Source: Lautropia sp. SCN 69-89 (GTDB taxonomy: Bacteria > Pseudomonadota > Gammaproteobacteria > Burkholderiales > Burkholderiaceae_E). Taken from it: a DNA stretch of 64,000 nucleotides. The DNA lies in NCBI GenBank assembly GCA_001724855.1, contig MEED01000014.1, positions 62,001 to 126,000 on the forward strand, read 5' to 3'. This document shows positions 55,195 through 63,994 of this stretch, piece after piece. The position numbers and the translations under genes were made by a program. Under the pieces are notes generated by a model. That model was not told where the DNA came from, searched no databases, and was given only the letters and a program-made list of their open reading frames with translations. The number at the start of each line of letters is the position of its first letter. The stretch's first letter is position 1.

Positions 55195-55557
55195 CTAGTC
55201 GCGCCGGCGCCCCCGCCCGCGACGATCGTCGGGCCTGGCCTCGCGCAGCTGCTGGCGCAACTGCTCGCGCTCGCTCGGCGACATCCGCTCGCGGCGAAAG
55301 CCCTGGTCGGCTTCGTATCGGCCCCGCTCCGGCTGCTGCTGGCGCAATTCGCGCCGGAACCGCTCGCGCTCGTCCGGGCTCATTCGCCCCGCGAAGAACG
55401 GTTGCGCGACGGCCGCACCGGCGCCCAGCGCGAGCGCGGCCGCCAGCAGCGCCTTGCCCAGGCGCCGGCGCGCTGCCGAGCCTGCGCGCGCAGGCAGCGT
55501 GCCTCGCGCGGCGCCCGAGGCGTGCGGATCGTGGAGCCATGGAGCTTGCGCAGGCAT
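55195..55557 (-). CDS. Small basic secreted or membrane-anchored protein of unknown function
   Basis: A 120-aa protein I do not recognise by name. A basic, Pro-rich start is followed by a hydrophobic segment KALLAAALALGAGAAVA ending near residue 51, likely a signal peptide cleaved after AVA. The exported part carries a duplicated motif, RMSPDERERFRRELRQQ and RMSPSEREQLRQQLREA, and ends in a basic tail. Similar short MSP(E/D)ER-repeat proteins occur in Burkholderiales. A TAGAAT box six bases before the ATG supports a real gene. It diverges from ompR. Confidence 0.65.
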   Translation of the reverse strand: MPAQAPWLHDPHASGAARGTLPARAGSAARRRLGKALLAAALALGAGAAVAQPFFAGRMSPDERERFRRELRQQQPERGRYEADQGFRRERMSPSEREQLRQQLREARPDDRRGRGRRRD

Positions 55558-55563
55558 GCGGGC

Positions 55564-55569
55564 ATTCTA
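55564..55569 (-). promoter_or_regulatory. Candidate -10 box of the 55195-55557 gene (leaderless)
   Basis: Minus-strand TAGAAT is followed by GCCCGC and then the ATG at 55557. The inverted repeat at 55570-55599 lies immediately upstream, over the spacer and -35 position. Confidence 0.55.
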
Positions 55570-55599
55570 GACAGGGCGAGCATCGCGCGCAGCCCTGTC
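55570..55599. repeat. Inverted repeat over the promoter of the small secreted protein gene
   Basis: GACAGGGC (55570-55577) and GCCCTGTC (55592-55599) are perfect inverted copies separated by 14 bases. The position next to the TAGAAT box would suit an operator, and the divergent gene is a response regulator. Binding by that regulator is only a guess. Confidence 0.5.
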
Positions 55600-55686
55600 G
55601 GCGGTAAACGGTGTAACAGCGGGTAACGGGCTGCAGCGGATGTTGCGGCCGTGGCGTGCCGGGCGCGCCGCGCGCGGCCCCGCGGC

Positions 55687-55692
55687 TATCAT
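55687..55692 (+). promoter_or_regulatory. Candidate -10 box of ompR (leaderless)
   Basis: TATCAT ends seven bases before the ompR ATG (spacer TGCCGCC). No ribosome site is present. The -35 position (CGCGCC) is not consensus. Confidence 0.5.
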
Positions 55693-55699
55693 TGCCGCC

Positions 55700-56419
55700 A
55701 TGAGCCAAGCCGCCCGCAAGCTGCTGGTCGTCGACGACGACCCGAAACTGCGCGAACTGCTGCGCCGCTACCTGAGCGAGAACCAGTTCGAGGTCAGCCT
55801 CGCGCAGGACGCGCCATCGATGAACCGGCTGCTGCTGCGCGAACACTTCGACCTGATCGTGCTCGACCTGATGCTGCCCGGCGAAGACGGCCTGTCGATC
55901 GTGCGCCGGCTGCGCGGCGCGAACGACCGCACGCCGATCGTCATGCTCACCGCGCGCGGCGACGACGTCGACCGCATCATCGGCCTGGAAGTCGGCGCCG
56001 ACGACTACCTGCCCAAGCCGTTCAATCCGCGCGAGCTGCTCGCGCGCATCCACGCGGTGTTGCGGCGCCAGCCGCCCGCCGAGCTTCCGGGTGCGCCGTC
56101 GGCCGAACCGATCGAGGTGAGCTTCGGCCCGTTCCGGCTCGACCTGGCCACCCGCGCGTTCTCGCGCGATGGCCAGCCGGTGCCGCTCACCACCGGCGAA
56201 TTCTCGGTGCTCAAGGTGCTCGTGCAGCATCCGCGCACCCCGCTGTCGCGCGAGAAGCTGATGACGCTGGCGCGGGGCCGTGAATACGGTGCCTACGACC
56301 GCAGCCTCGACGTGCAGGTTTCGCGCCTGCGCAAGCTGATCGAGGCCGATCCCCAGCAACCCCGCTACATCCAGACCGTCTGGGGCGTCGGCTACGTGTT
56401 CGTCCCGGACGGCGCATGA
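55700..56419 (+). CDS. ompR: OmpR-type DNA-binding response regulator
   Basis: A 239-aa two-component regulator. The receiver domain has the acidic pocket VVDDDPKLREL, phospho-acceptor Asp56 in LIVLDLMLPGEDG, and the Lys in YLPKPFNPRELLARI. The C-terminal winged helix includes LTTGEFSVLKVLVQHPRTPL and DVQVSRLRKLIE. The level of match to OmpR itself (GREYGAYDRS, YIQTVWGVGYVFVPDG) is high. Its stop overlaps the sensor kinase start (ATGA). Target genes are not visible here. Confidence 0.9.
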   Translation: MSQAARKLLVVDDDPKLRELLRRYLSENQFEVSLAQDAPSMNRLLLREHFDLIVLDLMLPGEDGLSIVRRLRGANDRTPIVMLTARGDDVDRIIGLEVGADDYLPKPFNPRELLARIHAVLRRQPPAELPGAPSAEPIEVSFGPFRLDLATRAFSRDGQPVPLTTGEFSVLKVLVQHPRTPLSREKLMTLARGREYGAYDRSLDVQVSRLRKLIEADPQQPRYIQTVWGVGYVFVPDGA

Positions 56420-57816
56420 GGCCGCAGGCGGCCGACACGGCGGGCGCGCGCGCGGCGACGCCGCGCATCAGCCTGTTCTGGCGCACCTTCCTGCTGCTCG
56501 CGCTGCTGATCGGCGTGAGCCTGGGAGCGACGCTGGGCATCGCCGGCCTGCTCGACCGCGCACCCCCCGAGCAGCGCCTGGCCTGGGAGGTCGCATCGGT
56601 GGTGAACCTGACGCGCTCGGCGCTGGTAAGCGCCGAGCCCGATCGCCGGCTCGATCTGCTCGACCAGCTCGCCCACGAAGAGGAAGTGCGGGTGCTGCCG
56701 AAGGAGCCCGAAGATCGCATCGACGACGCCGCCACCGGGCCGAGGCTGCGCGCGCTGCAGCCGCGGCTGCGGCAGCTGCTGGGCGCGGGCACGCGCGTGG
56801 CCTGCCGCGTGAACGGCACCGACGGGGTGTGGATCAGCTTCGAGATCGACGGCGACGACTACTGGTTGATCCTGCCGCGCGCCCGGGTCGAGCGCCAGTT
56901 CGGACCGGGGATCGGCCTGCTCGGGTTGATCGCCGCAGGCCTGTCGCTGCTCGGCGCGCTGCTCATCTCGCGGCTGGTCAACCGGCCGCTCGCCGACCTG
57001 AGCCGCGCGATCGCCCGGCTGAGCCGCGGGCAGGCGCCGCCGCCGCTGGCCGAGCAGGGTCCGACCGAGATCGCCGCGCTGAACCGCCGCTTCAACCGGC
57101 TGGCGCGCGACCTGGCCCGGCTCGATGCCGATCGTTCGCTCGCGCTGGCCGGCATCTCGCACGACATCCGCAGCCCGCTCGCACGGCTGCGCATGGAGAT
57201 CGAGCTGGCGCCGCTCGAGGCCGGGGAGCGCGCCTCGATGGCCGAGGACATCGAGCGCATCGATCGCATCGTCGGGCAGTTCGTGCAGTACGCACGGATC
57301 GCCGAGCCGCCGCGCACCGAGCGGGTCGACGTCGCCGCACTGCTCGCGGGCCTCGAGCACGGCTATCGGGGTGCGATCGAGGCGGGCGAGCTGGTGCTGG
57401 AGATCGACGCAGCCCAGGCCCTGCATTGGATCGGCGACCCGACCGACCTGCACCGGGCGCTCGCCAACCTGATCGACAACTCGATGCGCTATGGTCGCGC
57501 TGCCGCCGGCGAGCCGGCGCGCGTGCAGTTGCGCGCGCAGCGCTCGTCCGACGGCCTGTCGATCGAGGTGCGCGACCACGGTCCCGGCGTGCCCCCGGCC
57601 GACCTCGACCGGCTGCTCGAACCGTTCGCGCGGATGGACAGCGCGCGCGGCGAAAGCGGCGGCTCCGGGCTCGGGCTGGCGATCGTCGAGCGCCTGGCAC
57701 GCCGCTACGGCGGCGGTTTGCGCCTGGTCAACCTGCCCGCCGGGGGACTGTCCGCAAGCTTGACCCTGCCCGACTACCGGGGCATGGTTGAGGTCGGGCG
57801 CCCACCCGCCCGATAG
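56416..57816 (+). CDS. envZ: EnvZ-like sensor histidine kinase
   Basis: A 466-aa membrane kinase partnered with OmpR. Membrane helix 1 is about residues 23-45, a periplasmic domain follows, and helix 2 is about 163-185 (GLLGLIAAGLSLLGALL). A HAMP linker leads to the dimerisation domain with phospho-acceptor His249 in LAGISHDIRSPLARLRME. The ATPase has NLIDNSMRYG, DHGPGVPPADLDRL and GSGLGLAIVERLA. Domain order and co-translation with ompR support EnvZ; the stimulus is unknown. Confidence 0.88.
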   Translation: MRPQAADTAGARAATPRISLFWRTFLLLALLIGVSLGATLGIAGLLDRAPPEQRLAWEVASVVNLTRSALVSAEPDRRLDLLDQLAHEEEVRVLPKEPEDRIDDAATGPRLRALQPRLRQLLGAGTRVACRVNGTDGVWISFEIDGDDYWLILPRARVERQFGPGIGLLGLIAAGLSLLGALLISRLVNRPLADLSRAIARLSRGQAPPPLAEQGPTEIAALNRRFNRLARDLARLDADRSLALAGISHDIRSPLARLRMEIELAPLEAGERASMAEDIERIDRIVGQFVQYARIAEPPRTERVDVAALLAGLEHGYRGAIEAGELVLEIDAAQALHWIGDPTDLHRALANLIDNSMRYGRAAAGEPARVQLRAQRSSDGLSIEVRDHGPGVPPADLDRLLEPFARMDSARGESGGSGLGLAIVERLARRYGGGLRLVNLPAGGLSASLTLPDYRGMVEVGRPPAR

Positions 57817-57842
57817 CCCAAGACAATCAATTGCATTTGAAT

Positions 57843-57854
57843 CTCCAATTGGAG
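57843..57854. promoter_or_regulatory. Palindrome in the AT-rich region upstream of rubrerythrin
   Basis: CTCCAATTGGAG is a perfect 12-base palindrome within the least GC-rich stretch of the neighbourhood (about 57820-57885). A possible promoter overlaps it: TTGGAG (57849-57854), then 18 bases, then TACATT (57873-57878). It could be an operator controlling the rubrerythrin operon. Confidence 0.4.
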
Positions 57855-57952
57855 TTTCCAATCGAACGTTGATACATTCGATCGGGCCGGCCGCCACTTC
57901 GCGTGTGGCCGAGAGCATCCTCCGACCCACCCTTTCGAACAAGGAGACTTCC

Positions 57953-58372
57953 ATGCCCAGCCTGAAAGGCACGAAGACCCACCAGAACCTGAAGGACGCG
58001 TTCGCCGGCGAGAGCCAGGCGAACCGCCGCTACCTGTATTTCGCGAACAAGGCCGACGTCGAAGGCCAGCCGGAAGTCGCCGCGCTGTTCCGCTCGACCG
58101 CCGAGGGCGAGACCGGCCACGCGCACGGCCACCTCGACTACCTGGCCGAAGTGGGCGACCCGGCCACCGACCTGCCGATCGGCAGCTCGCAGGCCAACCT
58201 GAAGTCGGCCGTCGCCGGCGAGACGCACGAGTACACCGACATGTACCCGGGCATGGCCAAGGCGGCCCGCGAGGAAGGCTTCGACGAAATCGCCGACTGG
58301 TTCGAGACGCTGGCCAAGGCCGAGCGCTCCCACGCGAACAAGTTCGCGAAGGCCCTCGAGACGCTGGCCTGA
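57953..58372 (+). CDS. Rubrerythrin (di-iron domain only)
   Basis: A 139-aa ferritin-like di-iron protein that in this family reduces hydrogen peroxide. Iron ligands are visible: Glu20, Glu53 and His56 ([10 protein letters not shown]), Glu90 and Glu93 (AGETHEY), Glu124 and His127 (AERSHANKF). The C-terminal rubredoxin domain of classical rubrerythrin is absent, so electrons must come from another protein. AAGGAG lies before the ATG at 57953. A terminator follows at 58427, and the iron-sulfur protein gene comes next. Confidence 0.92.
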   Translation: MPSLKGTKTHQNLKDAFAGESQANRRYLYFANKADVEGQPEVAALFRSTAEGETGHAHGHLDYLAEVGDPATDLPIGSSQANLKSAVAGETHEYTDMYPGMAKAAREEGFDEIADWFETLAKAERSHANKFAKALETLA

Positions 58373-58426
58373 CACCCGCAGGCCGGCCGCCCGCCAACCC
58401 GGGCGCTTGCGGCCCGCCAGGCGCGA

Positions 58427-58457
58427 GGGGAGCTCCGGGGTCTGGAGCTCCCCTTTT
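58427..58457 (+). terminator. Intrinsic terminator after rubrerythrin
   Basis: GGGGAGCTCC (58427-58436) and GGAGCTCCCC (58444-58453) form a perfect 10-bp stem with a seven-base loop, followed by TTTT. It separates rubrerythrin from the Fe-S protein gene, perhaps with partial read-through. Confidence 0.82.
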
Positions 58458-58508
58458 CATTCACGCCCGCGCCGCGCGCCGCGCGCCGGGCACACGCCGG
58501 GAACGACG

Positions 58509-59867
58509 ATGACAGTACGCGAAGGTTCGCTCGAAGCCCCTACCCGCCACCCGCTCGACTGGAAGAACCCCACCTTCCACGACGAGGCGAAGGCGCTCGA
58601 CGAGATGCAGCGCGTCTTCGACATCTGCCACGGGTGCAGGCGCTGCCTGAGCCTGTGCAACGCCTTCCCGACCCTGTTCGACCTGGTCGACGAGTCCTCC
58701 AGCGGCGAGGTCGACGGCGTCGATCGCAAGGATTACTGGAAGGTGGTCGACCAGTGCTACCTGTGCGACGTCTGCTACATGACCAAGTGCCCGTACGTGC
58801 CGCCGCACCCCTGGAACGTCGACTTCCCGCACCTGATGCTGCGCGGCAAGGCGATCCAGTTCCGCCAGGGCACGCCGACGCAGTTCCGCGACAAGCAACT
58901 GTCGTCGACCGATCGCAACGGCACGCTGGCCGGCATCCCGGTCGTGGTGCAGGCGGTCAACGCGCTCAGCCGCAACAAGGCGGCGCGCAAGCTCGGCGAG
59001 AAGGCGATCGGCGTGCATCGCGACGCCTGGCTGCCGCCGTTCACCAGCGACAAGTTCCGCTCGTACGTCGCGCCGTCGAAGCCGCATCCGGTGCGCGACG
59101 GCGAGCGCACACCCGGCAAGGTCGCGATCTATGCGACCTGCTACGTCAACTACAACGAACCCGGCATCGGCCACGACCTGGCTGCCGTGCTCGACCACAA
59201 CGCGATTCCCTACGTGCTGGCGGAGAAGGAAGCCTGCTGCGGGATGCCCAAGCTCGAGCTCGGCGACCTGGAGTCGGTGGCCGCACTGAAGGACAAGAAC
59301 ATCCCGGCGCTGGCGAAGCTCGCGCGCGCCGGCTACGCGATCCTGGCGCCGATCCCGTCGTGCGCGCTGATGTTCAAGCAGGAACTGCCGATGATGTTCC
59401 CGGACGACGCCGACGTGAAGGCGGTGCAGGAGGCGATGTTCGACCCGTTCGAGTACTTCGTGCTGCGCGCGAAGGACGGGTTGCTCGAGACCGACTTTCC
59501 CAGGCCGCTGGGCAGGGTCTCGTACCACGTCGCCTGCCACCTGCGGGTGCAGAACGTCGGCCAGAAGACGCGCGAGTTGCTGCAGATGGTCCCGGGCACG
59601 AACCTGAACACGATCGAGCGCTGCTCGGGGCACGCCGGCACCTGGGGCGTGAAGAAGGAGTTCCACGAGATCGCGATGAAGATCGGCAAGCCGGTGTTCC
59701 GCCAGATGGGCGAGCACCCCGGCGGCGAGCCCGACTGGATCGCCTCCGACTGCCAGCTCGCGGGGCATCACATCGAGCAGGGATTGAGCGAGGCCGGGCG
59801 GGCCGTCGAAGGCAAGCTCGCGCATCCGCTCACGCTGCTGCGGATCGCCTACGGATTGAATCGATGA
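58509..59867 (+). CDS. Heterodisulfide-reductase-related iron-sulfur protein (two [4Fe-4S] clusters, CCG domains)
   Basis: A 452-aa protein related to GlpC and HdrD. Two ferredoxin-type motifs are near the N terminus: Cys40, 43, 46, 50 and Cys83, 86, 89, 94. Two CCG-type regions follow. The first has [12 protein letters not shown] and [13 protein letters not shown]; the second has [11 protein letters not shown] and [10 protein letters not shown], where Ser replaces the second Cys. No membrane segment is visible. Position between rubrerythrin and a DUF3501 gene suggests an electron-transfer role; the true partner is unknown. The ATG at 58509 is the only good start near the conserved region. 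Confidence 0.82.
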   Translation: MTVREGSLEAPTRHPLDWKNPTFHDEAKALDEMQRVFDICHGCRRCLSLCNAFPTLFDLVDESSSGEVDGVDRKDYWKVVDQCYLCDVCYMTKCPYVPPHPWNVDFPHLMLRGKAIQFRQGTPTQFRDKQLSSTDRNGTLAGIPVVVQAVNALSRNKAARKLGEKAIGVHRDAWLPPFTSDKFRSYVAPSKPHPVRDGERTPGKVAIYATCYVNYNEPGIGHDLAAVLDHNAIPYVLAEKEACCGMPKLELGDLESVAALKDKNIPALAKLARAGYAILAPIPSCALMFKQELPMMFPDDADVKAVQEAMFDPFEYFVLRAKDGLLETDFPRPLGRVSYHVACHLRVQNVGQKTRELLQMVPGTNLNTIERCSGHAGTWGVKKEFHEIAMKIGKPVFRQMGEHPGGEPDWIASDCQLAGHHIEQGLSEAGRAVEGKLAHPLTLLRIAYGLNR

Positions 59868-59881
59868 AGGAAGCAACGACT

Positions 59882-60466
59882 ATGGCAAAGGTGAGCCGTG
59901 AATCGCTGATGACGCTGGAGGCCTACGCGAAGGCGCGGCCCGAGTTCCGGCGCAAGGTGATCGAGCACAAGAAGAACCGCAAGGTGGCGCTGGGCGAGCA
60001 CGTCACGCTGCTCTTCGAGGACGAGCTGACGGTGCGCTACCAGATCCAGGAGATGCTGCGCATCGAGAAGATCTTCGAGGAAGAAGGCATCGAGCACGAG
60101 CTGGAAGCCTACAACCCGCTGATTCCCGACGGCCGCAACCTCAAGGCGACGATGCTGATCGAGTACGAGGATGTCGACGTGCGGCGCCGCGAGCTGGCGC
60201 GGCTGCGCGGCGTGGAAGATCGCCTCTGGGTGCAGGTCGCGGGCGCGCCGCGCGTCTACGCGATCGCCGACGAGGATCTCGAACGCGAGAACGAGGAAAA
60301 GACTTCGGCGGTACACTTCGTCCGGTTCGAGCTCACCGACGCAATGGCCGCCGCGCTGCGTGGCGGCGCCGCGCTGTCGGTCGGCGTCGATCACGAGAAC
60401 TACCGCGCCGAGGCGAACCCGCTGCCGGCTGCGGTGCGCGACGCGCTGGTGGCCGACCTCGACTGA
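59882..60466 (+). CDS. DUF3501 family protein
   Basis: A 194-aa soluble protein. Core segments are RRKVIEHKKNRKVALGEHVT, YQIQEMLRIEKIFEEEGIEH and AYNPLIPDGRNLKATMLIEY, typical of DUF3501. No cofactor motif is seen and no function is established. The ATG at 59882 has AAGGAA nine bases upstream; an earlier in-frame ATG at 59864 overlaps the preceding stop and is also possible. It is probably co-transcribed with the Fe-S protein, with which it forms a recurring pair. Confidence 0.85.
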   Translation: MAKVSRESLMTLEAYAKARPEFRRKVIEHKKNRKVALGEHVTLLFEDELTVRYQIQEMLRIEKIFEEEGIEHELEAYNPLIPDGRNLKATMLIEYEDVDVRRRELARLRGVEDRLWVQVAGAPRVYAIADEDLERENEEKTSAVHFVRFELTDAMAAALRGGAALSVGVDHENYRAEANPLPAAVRDALVADLD

Positions 60467-60495
60467 GGCGCGGCCCGCGGCGCGATCACCTGCCC

Positions 60496-61641
60496 ATGCG
60501 ACGGAACCCCGACATGCCCGGCCTGCGCCCCGAAGTCGATCCCGACGGACTGCTCGAATACTCGGTGGTCTACACCGACCGCACGCTGAACCACATGTCG
60601 CGGCGCTTCCAGGGCGTGATGCGCGACATCTCCGCGGTGCTGAAGGAAGCCTATCGCGGAACATCCGCGATCGTCGTCCCGGGCAGCGGCACCTTCGGGA
60701 TGGAGGCGGTGGCGCGGCAGTTCGCGACCGGGCGCAAGGTGCTGGTGATCCGCAACGGCTGGTTCAGCTATCGCTGGACACAGATGTTCGAGATGGGCGC
60801 GATTCCCGCCAGCGCCACGGTGCTCGGCGCGCGGCCCTCGCAGCCGGGCAGGCAGGCGCCGTTCGCGCCCGCCCCGATCGACGAGGTGGTCGCGGCGATC
60901 GAGCGCGAGCGCCCGGACGTGGTCTTCGCGCCTCACGTCGAAACCGCCTCCGGGATGATCCTTCCCGGACCCTACCTGCGCGCGGTGGCGGCCGCCACGC
61001 GCGCGGCCGGCGGACTGTTCGTGCTCGACTGCATCGCCTCGGGCGCGATCTGGGTCGACATGATCGAGTCGGGCGTCGACGTGCTGATCAGCGCGCCGCA
61101 GAAAGGCTGGAGCGGACCGGCCTGCTGCGCGCTGGTCATGCTGGGCGAACGCGCCCGCGAGCGCATCGACCAGACCCGCTCGACCAGCTTTGCCTGCGAC
61201 CTGCGCAAGTGGCTGCAGATCATGCAGACCTACGAAAGCGGCGGCCACGCCTACCACGCGACGTTGCCTACCGAGGCGCTGGTACGGGTGCGCGACGCGA
61301 TGCTCGAGACGCAACGCTTCGGTTTCGGCCGGGCGCTGGACGCACAGCAGGAACTCGGCGATCGGGTGCGCGCGCTGCTCGCCGCGCGCGGCTTCCCCAG
61401 CGTGGCGGCGGCCGGCTTCGAGGCGCCCGGCGTGGTGGTCGCCTACACCGACGATCCCGACATTCATTCGGGCCGCAAACTGGCCGAGCAGGGCCTGCAG
61501 ATCGCCGCGGGCGTGCCGCTGCAGTGTGGCGAGCCGGACGATTTCCGCACCTTCCGCATCGGCCTGTTCGGACTGGACAAGCTGCACGACGTCGGACGCA
61601 CCGTGCGGCTGCTCGACGAAGCGCTGACACGCGCGCTCTGA
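60496..61641 (+). CDS. Class V PLP-dependent aminotransferase
   Basis: A 381-aa fold-type I enzyme like alanine-glyoxylate or serine-pyruvate aminotransferases. The PLP-phosphate loop is IVVPGSGTFGMEAVARQF, the cofactor Asp is in LFVLDCIASG, and the Schiff-base Lys is in ISAPQKGWSGPACC. The substrate cannot be read from the sequence. The ATG at 60496 or at 60514 may be the start. It follows DUF3501 by 30 bases and may be in the same transcript. Confidence 0.85.
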   Translation: MRRNPDMPGLRPEVDPDGLLEYSVVYTDRTLNHMSRRFQGVMRDISAVLKEAYRGTSAIVVPGSGTFGMEAVARQFATGRKVLVIRNGWFSYRWTQMFEMGAIPASATVLGARPSQPGRQAPFAPAPIDEVVAAIERERPDVVFAPHVETASGMILPGPYLRAVAAATRAAGGLFVLDCIASGAIWVDMIESGVDVLISAPQKGWSGPACCALVMLGERARERIDQTRSTSFACDLRKWLQIMQTYESGGHAYHATLPTEALVRVRDAMLETQRFGFGRALDAQQELGDRVRALLAARGFPSVAAAGFEAPGVVVAYTDDPDIHSGRKLAEQGLQIAAGVPLQCGEPDDFRTFRIGLFGLDKLHDVGRTVRLLDEALTRAL

Positions 61642-61724
61642 CGCGGCCCGGCGCGCGGCCGCGAAGCGCCCGAAGCGGGCCCGAGTCGAATCGAACGCAC
61701 GCCCCCGTTCGGCGTGGCCCCTTT

Positions 61725-62483
61725 TCAGTCGAGCGCGATTGCGAGCGCGCGGTCGAGCCGTTCGGCCCACTCGAGGGCATCGATCGCCTCGGCGCCCGGC
61801 GCCTCGTCGCAGGCCCCGGTCAGGCGCTCGAGCCGCGGCGCGTCACCCGGCGCCCCCAGCGCTTCGCACAGCAGTCGCCAGTCGGGTCGCGAAACCAGCG
61901 TACCGGCCGAGAACGCGACGCCGCCGCGCCGACGCTGCTGCGCCAGGCCGGTGAGCTTGCGGCCCGCCGCATCCGTCACTTCCCACGGCGACAGCGAGCC
62001 GAAGCAGGCCCAGCGGACCGTGTCGGCCGCCGCTTCGTCGCGCTGCGATGACTCCGGCTGCCCCGGTTGCTGCGCCTGCATTGGCTGCGAAGGCCGCTGC
62101 GGCGCCACGGCGCGCGCATCGACGCCCGCCTCGCGCATCACCTGTGCATGCAGCTCGCCCAGCCAGCGATAGCTCGCGACCAGCCCCTCGGAGAGCAGCC
62201 GATGGCCCAGGGGCACCACGACGCTGGCGCCGACCATCCAGGGCCCCGCGAGCACCGCGCCGCCGCCGGAAGGCCGCACCGTGACCCGCACGCCCGCTGG
62301 CGCACGCTGCGCGACGTCGGCGTGCAGCGCGCGCTGCGAGCATCCGAGCACGATCTCGGCCGCGGGATAGAGCCAGACGCGCCACTGCGCCCGGCCGACG
62401 GTTGCATCGAGCAATCCGGCCACCCAGGCATGCTCTTCGGCGATCGTCGCTGCGACCTGCATTCTCTCCGTTTCGCGTGGCAT
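61725..62483 (-). CDS. Lipoate-protein ligase A-like (BPL/LPL fold) protein
   Basis: A 252-aa protein of the biotin/lipoate ligase fold. VRPSGGGAVLAGPWMVGAS is the lipoyl-AMP loop, and the catalytic Lys is in DAAGRKLTGLAQQRR. A Gln/Pro-rich insertion (residues about 126-148) separates the halves. It may attach or transfer lipoate or octanoate. The start is uncertain: ATG at 62483 or at 62462, the latter with GGAG only three bases away. It lies 52 bases downstream of the TrpB2 gene. Confidence 0.75.
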   Translation of the reverse strand: MPRETERMQVAATIAEEHAWVAGLLDATVGRAQWRVWLYPAAEIVLGCSQRALHADVAQRAPAGVRVTVRPSGGGAVLAGPWMVGASVVVPLGHRLLSEGLVASYRWLGELHAQVMREAGVDARAVAPQRPSQPMQAQQPGQPESSQRDEAAADTVRWACFGSLSPWEVTDAAGRKLTGLAQQRRRGGVAFSAGTLVSRPDWRLLCEALGAPGDAPRLERLTGACDEAPGAEAIDALEWAERLDRALAIALD

Positions 62484-62535
62484 GCCGGGCGGCGCGCCGC
62501 CGGAGCGCGCGAGGCGCCCCGGCGAACCGCCGCGC

Positions 62536-63906
62536 TCAGGCCGGCTCGGGAACGCTCGGCAGGCCGGCCAGCGCCATCGCGAGCTCCTGCTCGCTGTAAG
62601 ACTGGTCGGTGAGCGTGCCGGCGCTGTAGGCCATGTAGGCGGCCATGTCGAAGTGCCCGTGGCCGCAGAGGTTGAACAGGATCGTCTCGGAACGCCCTTC
62701 GCGCTTGCAGCGCAGCGCCTCCTCGATCGCCCCCTTGACCGCGTGGTTGGCCTCCGGCGCGGGCAGGATCCCTTCGGTGCGCGCGAACTGGATGCCGGCC
62801 GCGAAGCACTCGGTCTGATGGTAGGCGGTGGCCTCGATCAGGTTCAGGTCCTTCAGGTGCGAAACCAGCGGCGCCATCCCGTGGTAGCGCAGGCCGCCCG
62901 CGTGGAACCCGGGCGGCGTGAACGTGGAGCCGAGCGTGTGCATCTTCGCCAGCGGCGTCATGTGGCCGGTGTCGCCGAAGTCGTAGGCGAACTTGCCGCG
63001 CGTGAGCGACGGGCACGCCGCCGGCTCGACCGCGACGATGCGCGGCTTGCTGCCCCCGCGCAGTCCCAGGCCGATGAACGGGAAGGTGATGCCGGCGAAG
63101 TTCGAGCCGCCGCCGGTGCAGCCGACGATCACGTCGGGGTACGCATTGGCCATCTGCATCTGCTCGATCGCCTCGAGCCCGACGACGGTCTGGTGCAGCA
63201 ACACGTGGTTGAGCACCGAGCCGAGTGCGTACTTGGTGTCGTCGTTCTTCGCGGCGATCTCGACGGCCTCGGAGATCGCGATGCCGAGGCTGCCCGGGTG
63301 GTCGGGACGCTTGGCCAGCACGCTGCGGCCGTATTCGGTCTCGGTCGACGGCGACGGCAGGCAGCGCGCCCCGTACGACTCCATCAGTGCGCGCCGGTAC
63401 GGCTTCTGGTCGTACGACACACGCACCTGGAAGACGGTGACGTCGATGCCGAACAGCGCGCCGGCGAAGGCGAGCGACGAGCCCCACTGGCCGGCGCCGG
63501 TTTCGGTGCTCAGCCGCCTGATGCCGGCTTCGCGGTTGTAGAAGGCCTGCGCGACCGCGGTGTTCGGCTTGTGGCTGCCGGCGGGGCTCACGCCTTCGTA
63601 CTTGTAGAAGATCTTTGCCGGCGTGCCGAGCGCCTTTTCGAGGCGATGCGCGCGATACAGCGGACTCGGCCTCCAGAGCCGGTAGATTTCGCGCACCGGC
63701 TCGGGGATCTCGATTTCCCGCTCGGTGGTGACCTCCTGCATGATCAGCGCCATGGGGAACAGCGGCGCCAAGTCGTCGGGTCCCACCGGTTTCATCGTGC
63801 CCGGGTGCAGCACCGGCGCCAGCGGCTTCGGCAGGTCGGCCTGGATGTTGTACCAGTGCTTCGGAATGCGGCTCTCGTCGAGCAGGTACTTCGTCTGTTC
63901 GCCCAT
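62536..63906 (-). CDS. TrpB-like PLP enzyme (TrpB2)
   Basis: A 456-aa tryptophan synthase beta-chain homologue of the TrpB2 class. It is longer than TrpB1 and has an N-terminal extension ([19 protein letters not shown]). The PLP Lys is in [15 protein letters not shown], and the phosphate loop is [11 protein letters not shown]. No trpA or other trp gene is adjacent, so it may make tryptophan from indole and serine by itself or act on another substrate. The ATG at 63906 has GGGAG six bases upstream. Confidence 0.9.
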   Translation of the reverse strand: MGEQTKYLLDESRIPKHWYNIQADLPKPLAPVLHPGTMKPVGPDDLAPLFPMALIMQEVTTEREIEIPEPVREIYRLWRPSPLYRAHRLEKALGTPAKIFYKYEGVSPAGSHKPNTAVAQAFYNREAGIRRLSTETGAGQWGSSLAFAGALFGIDVTVFQVRVSYDQKPYRRALMESYGARCLPSPSTETEYGRSVLAKRPDHPGSLGIAISEAVEIAAKNDDTKYALGSVLNHVLLHQTVVGLEAIEQMQMANAYPDVIVGCTGGGSNFAGITFPFIGLGLRGGSKPRIVAVEPAACPSLTRGKFAYDFGDTGHMTPLAKMHTLGSTFTPPGFHAGGLRYHGMAPLVSHLKDLNLIEATAYHQTECFAAGIQFARTEGILPAPEANHAVKGAIEEALRCKREGRSETILFNLCGHGHFDMAAYMAYSAGTLTDQSYSEQELAMALAGLPSVPEPA

Positions 63907-63988
63907 CGTCGTCTCCCCCGTTGTGGTTGGTGCGGGCCGCGACAAGACTCGCTCGCCTTCACGAGGCGCAGCGGCCCGCGAGGCGCTC

Positions 63989-63994
63989 AGTGTA
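63989..63994 (-). promoter_or_regulatory. Possible -10 box for the TrpB2 gene
   Basis: Minus-strand TACACT lies about 85 bases before the TrpB2 ATG, near the window edge. The -35 region would lie beyond base 64000, so this cannot be judged further. The rest of 63907-64000 shows only the ribosome site. Confidence 0.3.
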
